Positions 1-8,193 of a stretch of DNA of 64,000 nucleotides are shown here, one piece after another (position 1 is the first letter of the stretch; each line of letters opens with the position of its first letter). The stretch comes from Methanomicrobiales archaeon. GTDB taxonomy: Archaea > Halobacteriota > Methanomicrobia > Methanomicrobiales > JACTUA01. The stretch lies in NCBI GenBank assembly GCA_030019205.1, contig JASEFH010000001.1:186001-250000 (forward strand). Direction: 5' to 3'. Made by a program: the position numbers and the translations under genes. The notes beneath the pieces are model-generated. The model was not told the DNA's origin and made no database searches. It saw only the letters and a list, made by a program, of their open reading frames with translations.

Positions 1-471
1 TCCCCGGTAGAAGGGGTCCGCCGGGTTCAACCCGTCAATGTTCACCCCTTCCCGCTCCCCGTCGTTCACGGGCGAGAGTGCGCCGAGCGCTCTTCGATAG
101 CCGCTCTCGAGATCGCCGGAGAAACCCGGACTGTCGATGATCAGAAGGCCGGGACGATCCAGCATGCCCCGAAGGTCTTCGCCAATCACGGCTGGCACGC
201 AGGTGTTCACAATGGCAACGCGCGCGTAGCGCGCACGGAGCTCATCCACGACTTCCTGCAGGCGATCACGGGAGCCGAAGATGATCTCGCTCTCCAGGAT
301 GCAGGTGCCGTAGATCGGAGGTTCGAGCAGCGATGCCGTATAGAAGTAGCATCCGCTGGATCCGTGGACGATCACGCCGAGATCCGCAAATCCCGAGAGG
401 CACGCCGCCGCACCGCTCATGCCGCAGGGCCAGAGAGGATTCTCGCAGGGACGCGGGGGGCGATCAGGCAT
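1..471 (-). CDS. Nitrogenase component-1-like protein, NifK/NifE-like (partial, 3' end beyond window)
   Basis: The minus-strand frame is open from an ATG at 471 to the window edge, giving the first 157 residues. It resembles the N-terminal part of nitrogenase component-1 proteins, with cysteines at residues 16 (WPCGMSG), 41 (HGSSGCYF) and 91 (VNTCVPAVIGEDL). Their spacing matches the three P-cluster cysteines of NifK (about 25 and 58 apart in NifK; 25 and 50 here). The start codon lies inside the end of the NifD-like gene (8-base overlap), so the two are probably translated together and form a heteromeric component 1. Substrate unknown. It could be a beta-type subunit or a NifE/N-type scaffold; the missing C-terminal part prevents a choice. 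Confidence 0.8.
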   Translation of the reverse strand, partial: MPDRPPRPCENPLWPCGMSGAAACLSGFADLGVIVHGSSGCYFYTASLLEPPIYGTCILESEIIFGSRDRLQEVVDELRARYARVAIVNTCVPAVIGEDLRGMLDRPGLLIIDSPGFSGDLESGYRRALGALSPVNDGEREGVNIDGLNPADPFYRG

Positions 472-1525
472 GCAGGGCGCGCCTCCAGCGGTGGAGCATG
501 CGGCGCACCCCGGCGGTTCCCACGGGGGCGCTCACCGGAAGGGGAACCGGTGTACCTTCATCGTCCAGATGCATCCCGAGGCGGGGGACGATCTCCTGCG
601 CGAGGGAGAGGCTTGCCGGCTCGATATCGATGGGAGAGCCCTTCTGCTGCAGGGAGATCCGTTCTCCTGCGAGGTCGGCGTACTCTTGGAGCATCTCCTC
701 CTGGTGTGCCCGCTCCTGTTCCTGCGGGAGAGTGCTGTCGATCCCGAGGATGTCGGCGGTGCTCGCGATAAACTCCAGAGTTCCCTGCAGTCCCACGGGA
801 AATGCAGGCAGGAACGGCGTTCCGAACCTGCTGGCAAGGGCTGATCCCAGCATTGCGATCCCCGGATCGCGCAGGATATTCAATGCACCGTTCCCGAGCT
901 GCGCGACCATGCGAGTGGAGATGTTCCGCACATAGCGTACCCGAACCTCCAGTCCGAGGGCGGAGAGAAGCCTCGCCACCTCCCGGTAGTTCTCCTCGAC
1001 CTCGTACTCCAGGTTCTTCTCCCCGATCAGGTTCACTGTCTTCTCCGTATCCGTGGACGCTTCCGTTCCCGAGAGCGCCAGGAGAGACAGGAGGGACTGC
1101 AGGAAACCATGGTGGAATGCACCTCCAAAAAAACCGGATGTGGGGATGTGGATCACGGGGACGCCCCAGTCCGCCGCACAGACACCGCCGACGTCATCGC
1201 CGATCGTATCGGCGATGCAGGTGCTCACCACAAAGATCGAGCGGGGATCCATGGCGAGCGCAGTGCGGATAGTATCTTCGAGCGCCTCCTCGCCGCCGAA
1301 GATGATGCTGCCTTCGTCGAGGTTGGTGGAGAGTATCCGCGGGAGGAAGGGATATTCGTTCTCCTGAAGGGTTGCATGCAGAAGGGAGAAGTTGTGGTGG
1401 GCACATCCGGCGGGACCGTGGACGATGGTCACTCCATCGATCACCTGCGTGGTGACCGAGAGGGCACCGCTGAGGGTGCAGCCGTCGTACCTATGCGTAC
1501 TCAAGGGCAAGGGTCTCAAGTTCAT
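464..1525 (-). CDS. Nitrogenase component-1-like protein, NifD-like, short form
   Basis: This 353-residue protein has the N-terminal signature of nitrogenase component 1: cysteines at residues 16 (YDGCTLSG), 41 (HGPAGCAHH) and 103 ([12 protein letters not shown]), matching the NifD P-cluster positions. The chain is much shorter than NifD (about 480-490 residues), and after a cysteine near residue 117 no further cysteine occurs, so the FeMo-cofactor cysteine ligand of NifD is absent. It is probably the catalytic partner of the upstream NifH-like reductase. I chose ATG 1525, which overlaps the NifH-like gene by 35 bases, because the longer frame adds a 32-residue Arg-rich head typical of antisense reading. 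TTG starts at 1519-1504 are possible. Group IV-type nitrogenase homologue of unknown reaction. Confidence 0.82.
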   Translation of the reverse strand: MNLRPLPLSTHRYDGCTLSGALSVTTQVIDGVTIVHGPAGCAHHNFSLLHATLQENEYPFLPRILSTNLDEGSIIFGGEEALEDTIRTALAMDPRSIFVVSTCIADTIGDDVGGVCAADWGVPVIHIPTSGFFGGAFHHGFLQSLLSLLALSGTEASTDTEKTVNLIGEKNLEYEVEENYREVARLLSALGLEVRVRYVRNISTRMVAQLGNGALNILRDPGIAMLGSALASRFGTPFLPAFPVGLQGTLEFIASTADILGIDSTLPQEQERAHQEEMLQEYADLAGERISLQQKGSPIDIEPASLSLAQEIVPRLGMHLDDEGTPVPLPVSAPVGTAGVRRMLHRWRRALHA

Positions 1526-2303
1526 CCATCTCGAGCGGGGTCGGAATATCCAGTCTCTTGTTCTCCAGGAGCAACCGCGCCAGCTCGCGGTACGTGCCGG
1601 CCTGCGCGGATTCCGGCGCATACTCGACCACAGGCTGCTTGTGCAGTTCGGCGAGCTGGACGATGCGATCCCTCGGGATATGGGCGATCAGGCGGGAGCC
1701 GATGCGGCGGGCGAACGCGTCCACCAGTTCCTCTTCCCGGTGCAGGGGGGCGGCATTGCAGATCACTCCGCCGAGCTGGCAGCAGCTGCGCCCGCGCCCG
1801 GAGAGGCGCGCAATGGCTTTGGCGATGTTGTTCGCCGCGTAGAGGGACATGAGCGTTCCGGAGGTGACGAGGTAGACCTCCCGCGCGTAGCCCTCCCGCA
1901 TGGGCATCGCGAATCCCCCGCAGACCACGTCGCCGAGGACATCGTAGACGATGACGTCCCCATTGAGCGCACCGAGCCTCTCGAGCAGCTGGAACGTGGC
2001 GATGATGCCCCGTCCGGCACACCCGACCCCCGGCTCCGGCCCACCGGACTCCACGCAGCGGACTCCGTTGTAGCCCTTGAACACCACCTCCTCGGCCCGG
2101 ATGGCGGCGTCGCCGCGTTCGCGGATCAGGTCGAGCACGGTGGGGATTCTTGTGCCGTGCATGAGCATGCGTGTGCTGTCCCGCTTCGGATCGCATCCGA
2201 TCTGCAGCACATGCAGCCCCAGCTCGGAGAGGGCGGCAGAGACGTTTGCCGATGTCGTGGATTTCCCGATTCCGCCCTTGCCATAGAAGGCGATCTGTTT
2301 CAT
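1491..2303 (-). CDS. NifH-like iron protein (ATP-dependent reductase)
   Basis: A 270-residue homologue of nitrogenase reductase and CfbC/BchL proteins. Seen: P-loop GKGGIGKST at residues 8-16, switch segment GCDPK at 36-40, the [4Fe-4S] ligands Cys95 (GVGCAGRG) and Cys128 (DVVCGGF), and the Arg in CAGRG that is ADP-ribosylated in some NifH proteins. The family works as a homodimer that couples ATP hydrolysis to electron delivery into a component-1 partner; here the partner is presumably the product of the next two genes. An AGGGAG ribosome-binding site at 2312-2317 precedes ATG 2303, and a TATA box lies at 2401-2410. The motifs alone do not separate NifH from CfbC; the neighbouring pair of component-1 genes argues against CfbC. 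Confidence 0.9.
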   Translation of the reverse strand: MKQIAFYGKGGIGKSTTSANVSAALSELGLHVLQIGCDPKRDSTRMLMHGTRIPTVLDLIRERGDAAIRAEEVVFKGYNGVRCVESGGPEPGVGCAGRGIIATFQLLERLGALNGDVIVYDVLGDVVCGGFAMPMREGYAREVYLVTSGTLMSLYAANNIAKAIARLSGRGRSCCQLGGVICNAAPLHREEELVDAFARRIGSRLIAHIPRDRIVQLAELHKQPVVEYAPESAQAGTYRELARLLLENKRLDIPTPLEMDELETLALEYA

Positions 2304-2400
2304 GGTATGACTCCCTGTTGCATCTTGCAGGCCTGCGGATATCCCGATAGAGGGGTAGCATCTGCTGGAATTCCCTGTACAGAAATCAGAATGCCGGTGG

Positions 2401-2410
2401 ATTATATAAG
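2401..2410 (-). promoter_or_regulatory. TATA box for the nitrogenase-like cluster
   Basis: Read on the minus strand, CTTATATAAT sits about 100 bases upstream of the NifH-like ATG, predicting a transcript start near 2375 and a leader of about 70 bases. The surrounding stretch 2400-2435 is AT-rich in a GC-rich context. A second weaker TTTAAATAG-like element (minus strand AAATTAAATAG) lies just upstream. Confidence 0.6.
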
Positions 2411-2754
2411 ATTAGGTTGTTTTAACACTATTTAATTTGTCTCTTCCGGGGGCTCGTCCGGCTCCGGGATCCTCGTGTTTGCCGCGGGGTGCGGGAGGCG
2501 ATACGGCATCAAAAGAGCGAGCCGTGAATGCCGGCGTTTCCCTGCACCAGGAGTCGAATCCATCCGCCTGCCAGGTCCGTTCACCCCTGTCTGGAGACGG
2601 GGGCGGACGTGGCGAGCCGCCACCTGCTGTCCTGGAGGGCTGGGCACAGGCGGTCCGAGAGACACCCCGGGACGTTCTATGGGGCATCAATACGGAGAGG
2701 AACGGGGCTACGGGGTTGCGGGCAGCAACTCCGCAGGAACGGAAAGGGAAGGGA

Positions 2755-2766
2755 CTTTTTAATACG
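2755..2766 (+). promoter_or_regulatory. TATA-like promoter for the flavodiiron protein
   Basis: CTTTTTAATACG about 100 bases before ATG 2862 is the only AT-rich hexamer-scale element on the plus strand here. A transcript starting near 2790 would have a leader of about 70 bases ending in the GGTGAT ribosome-binding site. Confidence 0.5.
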
Positions 2767-2861
2767 TATCCTGTTCATAGTGTGGATACCGGCAGCGAAT
2801 GCGATGTTCTGAGCGGTGCAGTGTGCCGTCTGTCAGACAGCCCACGAAATCGGTGATAAAA

Positions 2862-4046
2862 ATGACCGTTCGAGAGATGAAACCCGGCGTGTACTCCGTT
2901 GGCGCCATCGACTGGGAGCGGAGAGTCTTTGACGCACTGGTGCCGCTGCCCCATGGCACGAGCTACAACGCGTACCTGGTGCAGGGAAGCAAGAAGACTG
3001 CCCTCATCGATACCGTTGACCCGTCCGGAGAGGAGGAGTTGATCCGGAATCTTGTGCGGCTCGACGTGGATGCGATCGACTATGTGGTGGTGAACCATGC
3101 CGAGCAGGATCACTCCGGGTCCCTTCCGATGATCCTGGAGCTCTTCCCCCGTGCGGAGGTGTGCAGCACCGCCAAAGGCAAGGAGTTGCTCGGATTCCTC
3201 CTGGACGTCCCCCCGGAACGGTGCAGGGTCGTGAAGGACGGGGATACCCTTCCTCTCGGGAGCAGGACGCTTCAGTTCCTGGAGACGCCGTGGGTCCACT
3301 GGCCGGACACCATGCTCACCTATCTGCAGGAGGAGAAGATCCTCTTCTCGGGAGATTTTCTCGGGTCGCACATGGCGACGAGCAGCCTCCACGCTCCGGA
3401 GCCGTCCGCGCTGTACGCTCTCGCAAAACTCTACTATGCCGAGATCATGATGCCCTTCCGAAGCAGCATCGGCACCTACCTCCAGAGGCTCGCAGGGCTG
3501 GAGATCGACTGTATCGCGCCAAGCCACGGTCCCATGCACGATCGCCCCTCGTTCATTCTGGACGCCTATGCGGACTGGGCCTCCGATCGTGTGGCGAACC
3601 GTGTGGTGATTCCCTACGTCTCCATGCACGGCACCACGCGCGACATGGTGCGATACCTCACGGATGCGCTCATACGCAGGGGGGTGGATGTCGAACCGGT
3701 AGATCTGGCCTCCGACGATACCGCCCGGCTGGCGACGGCGATCGTCGATCCGGCGACGATGGTGATCGCATCCCCGACGGTGCTCTTCGGACCGCACCCA
3801 AGGGTTGTCGCTGCGCTCTATCTCGTCAACCTCCTCCGCCCCAAGATTCGCTACATGGCCCTCATCGGATCGTTCGGGTGGGGCGGAGCCACACTGCAGC
3901 GGGTGACCGAGCTTCTCCAGTCGGTGAAACTCGAGCAGCTGGATCCGGTGCTGGTGAAGGGTTATCCGAGGGAGAAGGACTACCAGGCGCTGGATCGCCT
4001 GGCAGAGAATATCGCAGAGAAGCATGGAGCGCTCGGAATTGCCTGA
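2862..4046 (+). CDS. fprA: A-type flavodiiron protein, probable F420H2 oxidase
   Basis: A 394-residue protein with an N-terminal metallo-beta-lactamase-like di-iron domain (about 1-245) and a C-terminal flavodoxin domain (about 250-390). The di-iron ligand set is complete: H79-x-E81-x-D83-H84, H146, D165 and H222 or H226. The flavodoxin loop YVSMHGTT binds FMN in this family. In methanogens such proteins reduce O2 to water with F420H2 in the cytoplasm, protecting the oxygen-sensitive enzymes. I chose ATG 2862 because GGTGAT lies just upstream and the 21-residue extension is not family-like. Monocistronic by spacing. An NO-reducing role is possible, but methanogen homologues act mainly on O2. 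Confidence 0.92.
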   Translation: MTVREMKPGVYSVGAIDWERRVFDALVPLPHGTSYNAYLVQGSKKTALIDTVDPSGEEELIRNLVRLDVDAIDYVVVNHAEQDHSGSLPMILELFPRAEVCSTAKGKELLGFLLDVPPERCRVVKDGDTLPLGSRTLQFLETPWVHWPDTMLTYLQEEKILFSGDFLGSHMATSSLHAPEPSALYALAKLYYAEIMMPFRSSIGTYLQRLAGLEIDCIAPSHGPMHDRPSFILDAYADWASDRVANRVVIPYVSMHGTTRDMVRYLTDALIRRGVDVEPVDLASDDTARLATAIVDPATMVIASPTVLFGPHPRVVAALYLVNLLRPKIRYMALIGSFGWGGATLQRVTELLQSVKLEQLDPVLVKGYPREKDYQALDRLAENIAEKHGALGIA

Positions 4047-4084
4047 GGAGTTCCGTTCTTGTACGCTCCTCACACCGGGAGATC

Positions 4085-4094
4085 AGTATATATG
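4085..4094 (+). promoter_or_regulatory. TATA box for phosphoribulokinase
   Basis: AGTATATATG lies about 130 bases before the chosen start codon. It implies a transcript start near 4115 and a leader of about 100 bases without obvious coding content. Confidence 0.55.
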
Positions 4095-4220
4095 TGTGAA
4101 CCGGAAAAAGCCAGATCCATGCACCACACCGGTTCGAATGCGAGAGGCTTTCCAAGGTCGTGGAGCTTGCGGTCATTGAACAGGTTGCGTGCTCGCCCGC
4201 AATATCCATCCCCTGTGCCC

Positions 4221-5180
4221 ATGCCGCGCCTGAAAGACATCATCCTCCGATCCCCTACCATCTTCACGATCGGCGTGGCGGGCGACAGCGGATCCGGCAA
4301 GACTACGTTCACCAACGCAATCCGCGAGATCTTCGGCAAAGATCTGGTCTCGACCATCACCTTAGACGACTACCATACCCTGGACCGCGAACAGCGGCGG
4401 GAGAGAGGCGTCACGCCCCTTGCCCCTGAAGCCAACGACTTCCGGCGTCTCGAGGAGCATCTGAGGGATATCAAAGAGGGAAAGACCATCCAGAAGCCGG
4501 TGTACAACCATATCACCGGGACGATCGAGCCCCCGGTCAGCTTCACCCCCACCAAGATCGTGATCTTGGAAGGTCTGCACGCGTTCTTCACACCGACGCT
4601 GCGCGAACTGATGGATTTCAAGATCTTCGTCGATCCGGATGCGGATGTGAAGCGCTACTGGAAGATCCAGCGCGACATGGAGGTTCGGGGATACCGCCGG
4701 GAGGAGGTGGTGGAGGAGCTCGAGGCGCGGGCCCGCGATTACGAGAGATACGTCGCCCCCCAGTGCGAATACGCCGATGCCCTGATCAAGATCTCGTTCT
4801 CCAAGTATGGCGAGGATCTGGGGCCGATCCATAATATATACCGCGTCTCGATCTGCCAGAGCAGACTGGAGGAGGCGATTCAGGATATCGATCTCACTTT
4901 CGACCTCTTTGCCCTGCTCTCCCTCTCCGAGAACAGTTTTCTCCTGGAGTTCGGCCGCGAGGAGATGGCCGGAAGGGAGATGAGCGTGCTCACCTTCGAT
5001 GGCGAACTCCGCTACGATGTGATGGAGAAACTGGAGGAGAGCATCGAGCAGCATGTGCAGAGTCCGCCCCGGGCCATCTACAAACACCGCACCTACCTGA
5101 CCCCGACCGAGATCGGGCAGCTTCTCATCGCATGGCGGATCATAAACCGGCGGTACTTCATGGAGGAGCGCGAACCATAA
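4221..5180 (+). CDS. prk: Archaeal phosphoribulokinase
   Basis: A 319-residue P-loop kinase of the phosphoribulokinase/uridine kinase family. Walker A GDSGSGKTT is at residues 21-29, followed by TITLDDYH and the conserved NDF and YNH motifs (GTIEPP region) that characterise phosphoribulokinase. The enzyme phosphorylates ribulose 5-phosphate to ribulose 1,5-bisphosphate. In Methanospirillum-type methanogens an archaeal PRK works with form III RuBisCO in the reductive hexulose-phosphate pathway, but no RuBisCO gene is in this window. I preferred ATG 4221 over upstream starts because the extra 54 residues are Arg/Pro-rich and unlike the family. No strong ribosome-binding site is visible. A uridine-kinase role is less likely. 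Confidence 0.87.
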   Translation: MPRLKDIILRSPTIFTIGVAGDSGSGKTTFTNAIREIFGKDLVSTITLDDYHTLDREQRRERGVTPLAPEANDFRRLEEHLRDIKEGKTIQKPVYNHITGTIEPPVSFTPTKIVILEGLHAFFTPTLRELMDFKIFVDPDADVKRYWKIQRDMEVRGYRREEVVEELEARARDYERYVAPQCEYADALIKISFSKYGEDLGPIHNIYRVSICQSRLEEAIQDIDLTFDLFALLSLSENSFLLEFGREEMAGREMSVLTFDGELRYDVMEKLEESIEQHVQSPPRAIYKHRTYLTPTEIGQLLIAWRIINRRYFMEEREP

Positions 5181-5918
5181 GGCCGATACGGTTTTCTCAT
5201 CTCCATCCTGCATGCATCAGAAGGGATCGTGTCGCACCGCGAGAATGCGCGCCGTGTAGACCACCGCAGCCGTCACTCGGATGCCCGATCCCTCGCATTC
5301 GGGGTCAGCGGGAACGAGGATTATCGCACGCAGACGGCACTCCGGGTTCCGTTCGTCCCCGGTCTCCCCGCGATGCACTGCAACGCAGAACGCACAGGCA
5401 GACCCCCTCCCGCCGGTTCGAATAAGCCGCAACGGAAGGGGGTGGAGGCTGCCAGCCGAGAAGGGGAAGGATGCTATCCCCCGTCTCGGATCTCATCGCC
5501 GCACAGCATCCTGCCCTACCGCATCCGCAAAGACGATCGCTCCGGCGGAGAAAGAGATGGCACACCTGAGTGCGGCGCTCCCGTTCAGAATCCGCGATCC
5601 CCTGTAGTCCCTGCGGAAGTGCCTTGTCCGGCCGGGGTGAGTCCGATCGCTTCGCGTCCCCCTCCGAGCAGACCGCTCCCCATGCCTGCGGGAGAGACAC
5701 TCGAGCAGCGGCGATCATACCCCGTCCTCGGAGGGATCAGGTTCATGGCGGCCAATGCCACGGTTCTCCTCCGGCACAGGACGATTGCTGCCAACAGGCG
5801 GATGTCCGATAAGGAGGGGTCGCGGTGGAAGGCAGATTCCTGACCGTAGGAGCCAATACGCTTCCCGGCTGAGGGGAACGCCGCTGCATTGCGCATGGAG
5901 GCGAGGATGGACACTCGC
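5181..5918. other. Gene-free stretch between prk and tspO
   Basis: About 740 bases between convergent genes. All open frames here are Arg/Pro/Ser-rich on both strands and show no domain. I see no tRNA, TATA box or strong hairpin. Confidence 0.5.
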
Positions 5919-6401
5919 TCAGGGATTGAGAATCCAGATGGCGTACGTGAGAAAGGCCGCCAGGGTCACCCAGGCGATGTAGGGGACCAGGAGTATGGCA
6001 GCAGCGCGGGATACGCGGTAGAAGAGGGCGATCGTGGCAGCTATCGCGATCCACAGCAGCACGATCTCCACGAAACCCAGCAGGGGCGACTGCAGGCCGA
6101 AGAAGAGGTACGACCACAGGACGTTGAGCACCAGCTGGATGGAGAACACTCCGATCGCGGGGATCACGCCAGGATGGTCCAGCCCCCGCGCCCAGATCAG
6201 GTAGAGGGCGATCCCCATGAGAAGATAGAGCGTCGTCCATACAGGCGCAAAGACCCACGAGGGTGGTGTGAACCACGGCTTCTCCAGGGATGCATACCAG
6301 ACAGGTATGGAAGGGGCTGTGAATGCCGAACCAATCACCCCGGCGAGCTGGGTGACGATCACGGCCGTGACGAGCTTGCCGATGCCGGTGATTGCCCGCA
6401 T
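5919..6401 (-). CDS. tspO: TspO/MBR family (tryptophan-rich sensory protein)
   Basis: A 160-residue integral membrane protein with five hydrophobic segments, the TspO/peripheral benzodiazepine receptor fold. The family signature KPWFTPPSWVFAPVWTTLY spans about residues 41-59 and includes the conserved aromatic residues that line the ligand pocket. Family members bind porphyrins and related ligands; in methanogens the role is unknown, and a tetrapyrrole link is inference. A GGAGG ribosome-binding site directly precedes ATG 6401. It lies 226 bases downstream of fdhD on the same strand, so it may be a separate unit. Confidence 0.92.
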   Translation of the reverse strand: MRAITGIGKLVTAVIVTQLAGVIGSAFTAPSIPVWYASLEKPWFTPPSWVFAPVWTTLYLLMGIALYLIWARGLDHPGVIPAIGVFSIQLVLNVLWSYLFFGLQSPLLGFVEIVLLWIAIAATIALFYRVSRAAAILLVPYIAWVTLAAFLTYAIWILNP

Positions 6402-6627
6402 GCCCCCTCCGATGCTGACGTTTCAGCGCATCCTGCATTTGAAGCTTTGCCATGAGTCCGCCAATCGCCCGCACGGCGTGCTCCAGGGATCCTGCGTCGG
6501 GCCGGCCATTCCGCCCGGGGCATGGCGCCTCCGGGCAGCGATCCCGGGGATCGCCCTGCGTCGTGCGGGCGGGCGTCAGCCCGCCTGCCCCCGGACGCCT
6601 CAAACAGAGGATGCCGGCGGGGATCGG

Positions 6628-7350
6628 TTACAGCCCGATGATCCGCTCCGGATGCGTGTAGACGGTGAACCGCCCCTCCCGGGCGAAGCAGATCAGAGTG
6701 ACCCCCGTCTCTTCTGCGGTGCTGATCCCCCGATCCGTCGAGGCCGCCTTCGAGATGACGATGGGCACTCCGGCGTTCGCCGCCTTGGACACCATCCCCC
6801 GGGGCTGCCGCCCCGTGCACCCGATCACGCAGCGGGAGAGATCGATGCCGTTCAGAAGCGCGTGGCCGACAACTTTGTCGACGGTGTTGTGCCTCCCCAC
6901 ATCCGAGCTCGTGGCCACGAGTTCCCCTTCGGAGAAGAGGACGGATGTGTGGACACCGCCCGTCTCCCGCCATACATCGGAGACGATCGCCTCTGTCACG
7001 GCAAAGACCATCTCCGGATCTATCCGCAGGCTGGATGCAACCCTGCGGGGCTCCCGCAGGATGTCGATGCCCCCGGAGGATCCGATCCCCCTCTGCACGG
7101 CGTTCGGAATATCGGCGCGGATCCGCACCTCGGTTCCGCGGGCTTCAACGTGCTCGACCCGATCCGCCAGACCTTCACAGACCACGAATCCGGCTCCGAG
7201 CTCCCGCAGCTGATCGCGGCTCGCCACAAGCGTGGCGAACAGGCGATCGTTGACGTACAGGGAGACGGCATCCTCGCGGTTGACGGAATCGACGATGGCG
7301 CGGACTTCGCTGCCGCGAATCTGGACTGCCCGAACCGTGCAGGTGTTCAT
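6628..7350 (-). CDS. fdhD: Formate dehydrogenase accessory protein FdhD, Cys-less loop
   Basis: A 240-residue FdhD/NarQ-family protein, recognised by the SDVGRHNTVDKVVG segment and the C-terminal GCTGRQPRGMVSKAANAGVPIVISKAA region. FdhD binds the molybdenum or tungsten bis-MGD cofactor and transfers sulfur from a cysteine desulfurase to formate dehydrogenase. Oddity: the loop that carries the CxxC sulfur-relay cysteines in E. coli FdhD reads GIGSSGGID here, with no cysteine. ATG 7350 was chosen because GGAG lies just upstream; it overlaps the cutA stop as ATGA, implying translational coupling. No formate dehydrogenase genes are in the window. Confidence 0.9.
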   Translation of the reverse strand: MNTCTVRAVQIRGSEVRAIVDSVNREDAVSLYVNDRLFATLVASRDQLRELGAGFVVCEGLADRVEHVEARGTEVRIRADIPNAVQRGIGSSGGIDILREPRRVASSLRIDPEMVFAVTEAIVSDVWRETGGVHTSVLFSEGELVATSSDVGRHNTVDKVVGHALLNGIDLSRCVIGCTGRQPRGMVSKAANAGVPIVISKAASTDRGISTAEETGVTLICFAREGRFTVYTHPERIIGL

Positions 7351-7667
7351 ACTTCTCCGGCTCCGGCTACCCACTCCAGGTACTTCTCGAATCCCCCCAC
7401 GACCGGGAGAGCGACGATCTCCGGCAGGTCGTATGGGTGCAGTTCCCGGATGCGGGATGTCAGGGCATCCATATTCTCTCTCCGCGTCTTGATGACGAGG
7501 AGATCCTCGTGCTCGTACGAGAACTCGCCCTGCCAGCGGAAGAAGGAGCGGACGGCGACGATATTGACGCAGGCGGCAAGACCCTCCTCCACGAGACTGC
7601 GGGCGATCTTCGGAGAGTCCTCCGGCGGTGCAGTTGAGAGTACGACAACTATGTCATCAACTGTCAT
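7347..7667 (-). CDS. cutA: CutA1 divalent-cation tolerance protein
   Basis: A 106-residue CutA1 family protein. Seen: N-terminal beta strand IVVVLSTAP, the conserved CVNIV core, the FFRWQGEF strand, and LHPYDLPEIVALPVVGG near residue 80-95, all diagnostic. The family forms stable trimers related to PII proteins; the link to copper tolerance is genetic and its biochemical role is unclear. The frame extends far upstream without homology, so I placed the start at ATG 7667 (ATG 7673 is equally possible). It is the first gene of a short operon with fdhD, overlapping by 4 bases. Confidence 0.9.
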   Translation of the reverse strand: MTVDDIVVVLSTAPPEDSPKIARSLVEEGLAACVNIVAVRSFFRWQGEFSYEHEDLLVIKTRRENMDALTSRIRELHPYDLPEIVALPVVGGFEKYLEWVAGAGEV

Positions 7668-8193
7668 GTTCATCCCAACATCATTCTGCTGCGGATCCTT
7701 ATCACATTCACTTCCGCCCCGTGGGACAGGGGAGACCATCACTGGTGTGTCCCGTCTGCGATGTAGTAAGCGGAGACGGCTCATGCGAACCGGGCTTTCC
7801 CTTCCTCCCGGCCTGACGAAAGGCATACGGATCGGGTGCAATCCCGCCGTGCCCTGCTCGCGGATGGATATGCGCCCCCTCCTCTCCGAATGCTCGCCCC
7901 GGCAGCGAAGGGTGATGGTATCCTGCAGGCGGAGGAGACGGATGACGCCGCTCACCTCACGCCGCATCCCCTCACGCGTATACGGCGCAGCCCTGCTCGA
8001 AAGCGCAATTTCGGCATCGCTATCCATGAACATTGACGCCCGTATCTTCGCGCGAGGGGTGCAGCCCTGCCAGGGCTTCGGGCCCGGCCTTCAGGCTCCG
8101 TGCGGATCGTGTATCATCGCAGCAGGGCACCGATCGTTTCCGATGCTGTACCCGATAGTGCTTTTAATAGCCCGCACAACAAACAATTGATGG
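7668..8193. other. Intergenic region between divergent cutA and dapL
   Basis: 526 bases without a supported gene. It contains the dapL TATA box at 8161-8170 and a perfect short inverted repeat GCCCTG-C-CAGGGC at 8064-8076. The open frames across it continue the cutA frame or read antisense and have no recognisable content. Confidence 0.45.
8161..8170 (+). promoter_or_regulatory. TATA box for dapL-lysA
   Basis: CTTTTAATAG lies 24-33 bases before ATG 8194, so the transcript would begin at or within a few bases of the start codon (leaderless). Confidence 0.55.

Larger units (their letters stand above)
2304..2861. other. Intergenic region between divergent nif-like cluster and flavodiiron gene
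   Basis: A 558-base gap holding the promoters of the two divergent units: the TATA box at 2401-2410 reading left and CTTTTTAATACG at 2755-2766 reading right. The GC-rich centre (2445-2750) has several open frames on both strands, but their composition is that of non-coding GC-rich DNA and none has a recognisable domain. No tRNA or clear hairpin array seen. Confidence 0.5.

Noticed and set aside
464-2303. Calling the NifH-like and NifD-like genes cfbC and cfbD (coenzyme F430 synthesis)
   Set aside because: CfbD is a single homodimeric protein, whereas here a second component-1 gene overlaps the first and both have P-cluster-type cysteines. The assignment remains possible only if the genome has no other cfbCD.
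2541-2580. A tRNA-like T-arm fragment (AGTCGAATCC)
   Set aside because: The neighbouring bases do not form acceptor, D or anticodon stems.
8064-8076. GCCCTG-C-CAGGGC inverted repeat as an operator
   Set aside because: It is short and GC-rich in a GC-rich genome and lies about 90 bases from the dapL promoter; chance is likely.
6268-8190. A 640-codon plus-strand frame
   Set aside because: It runs antisense to fdhD and cutA, is rich in Arg, Pro and Ser, and matches no domain; a GC-driven shadow.
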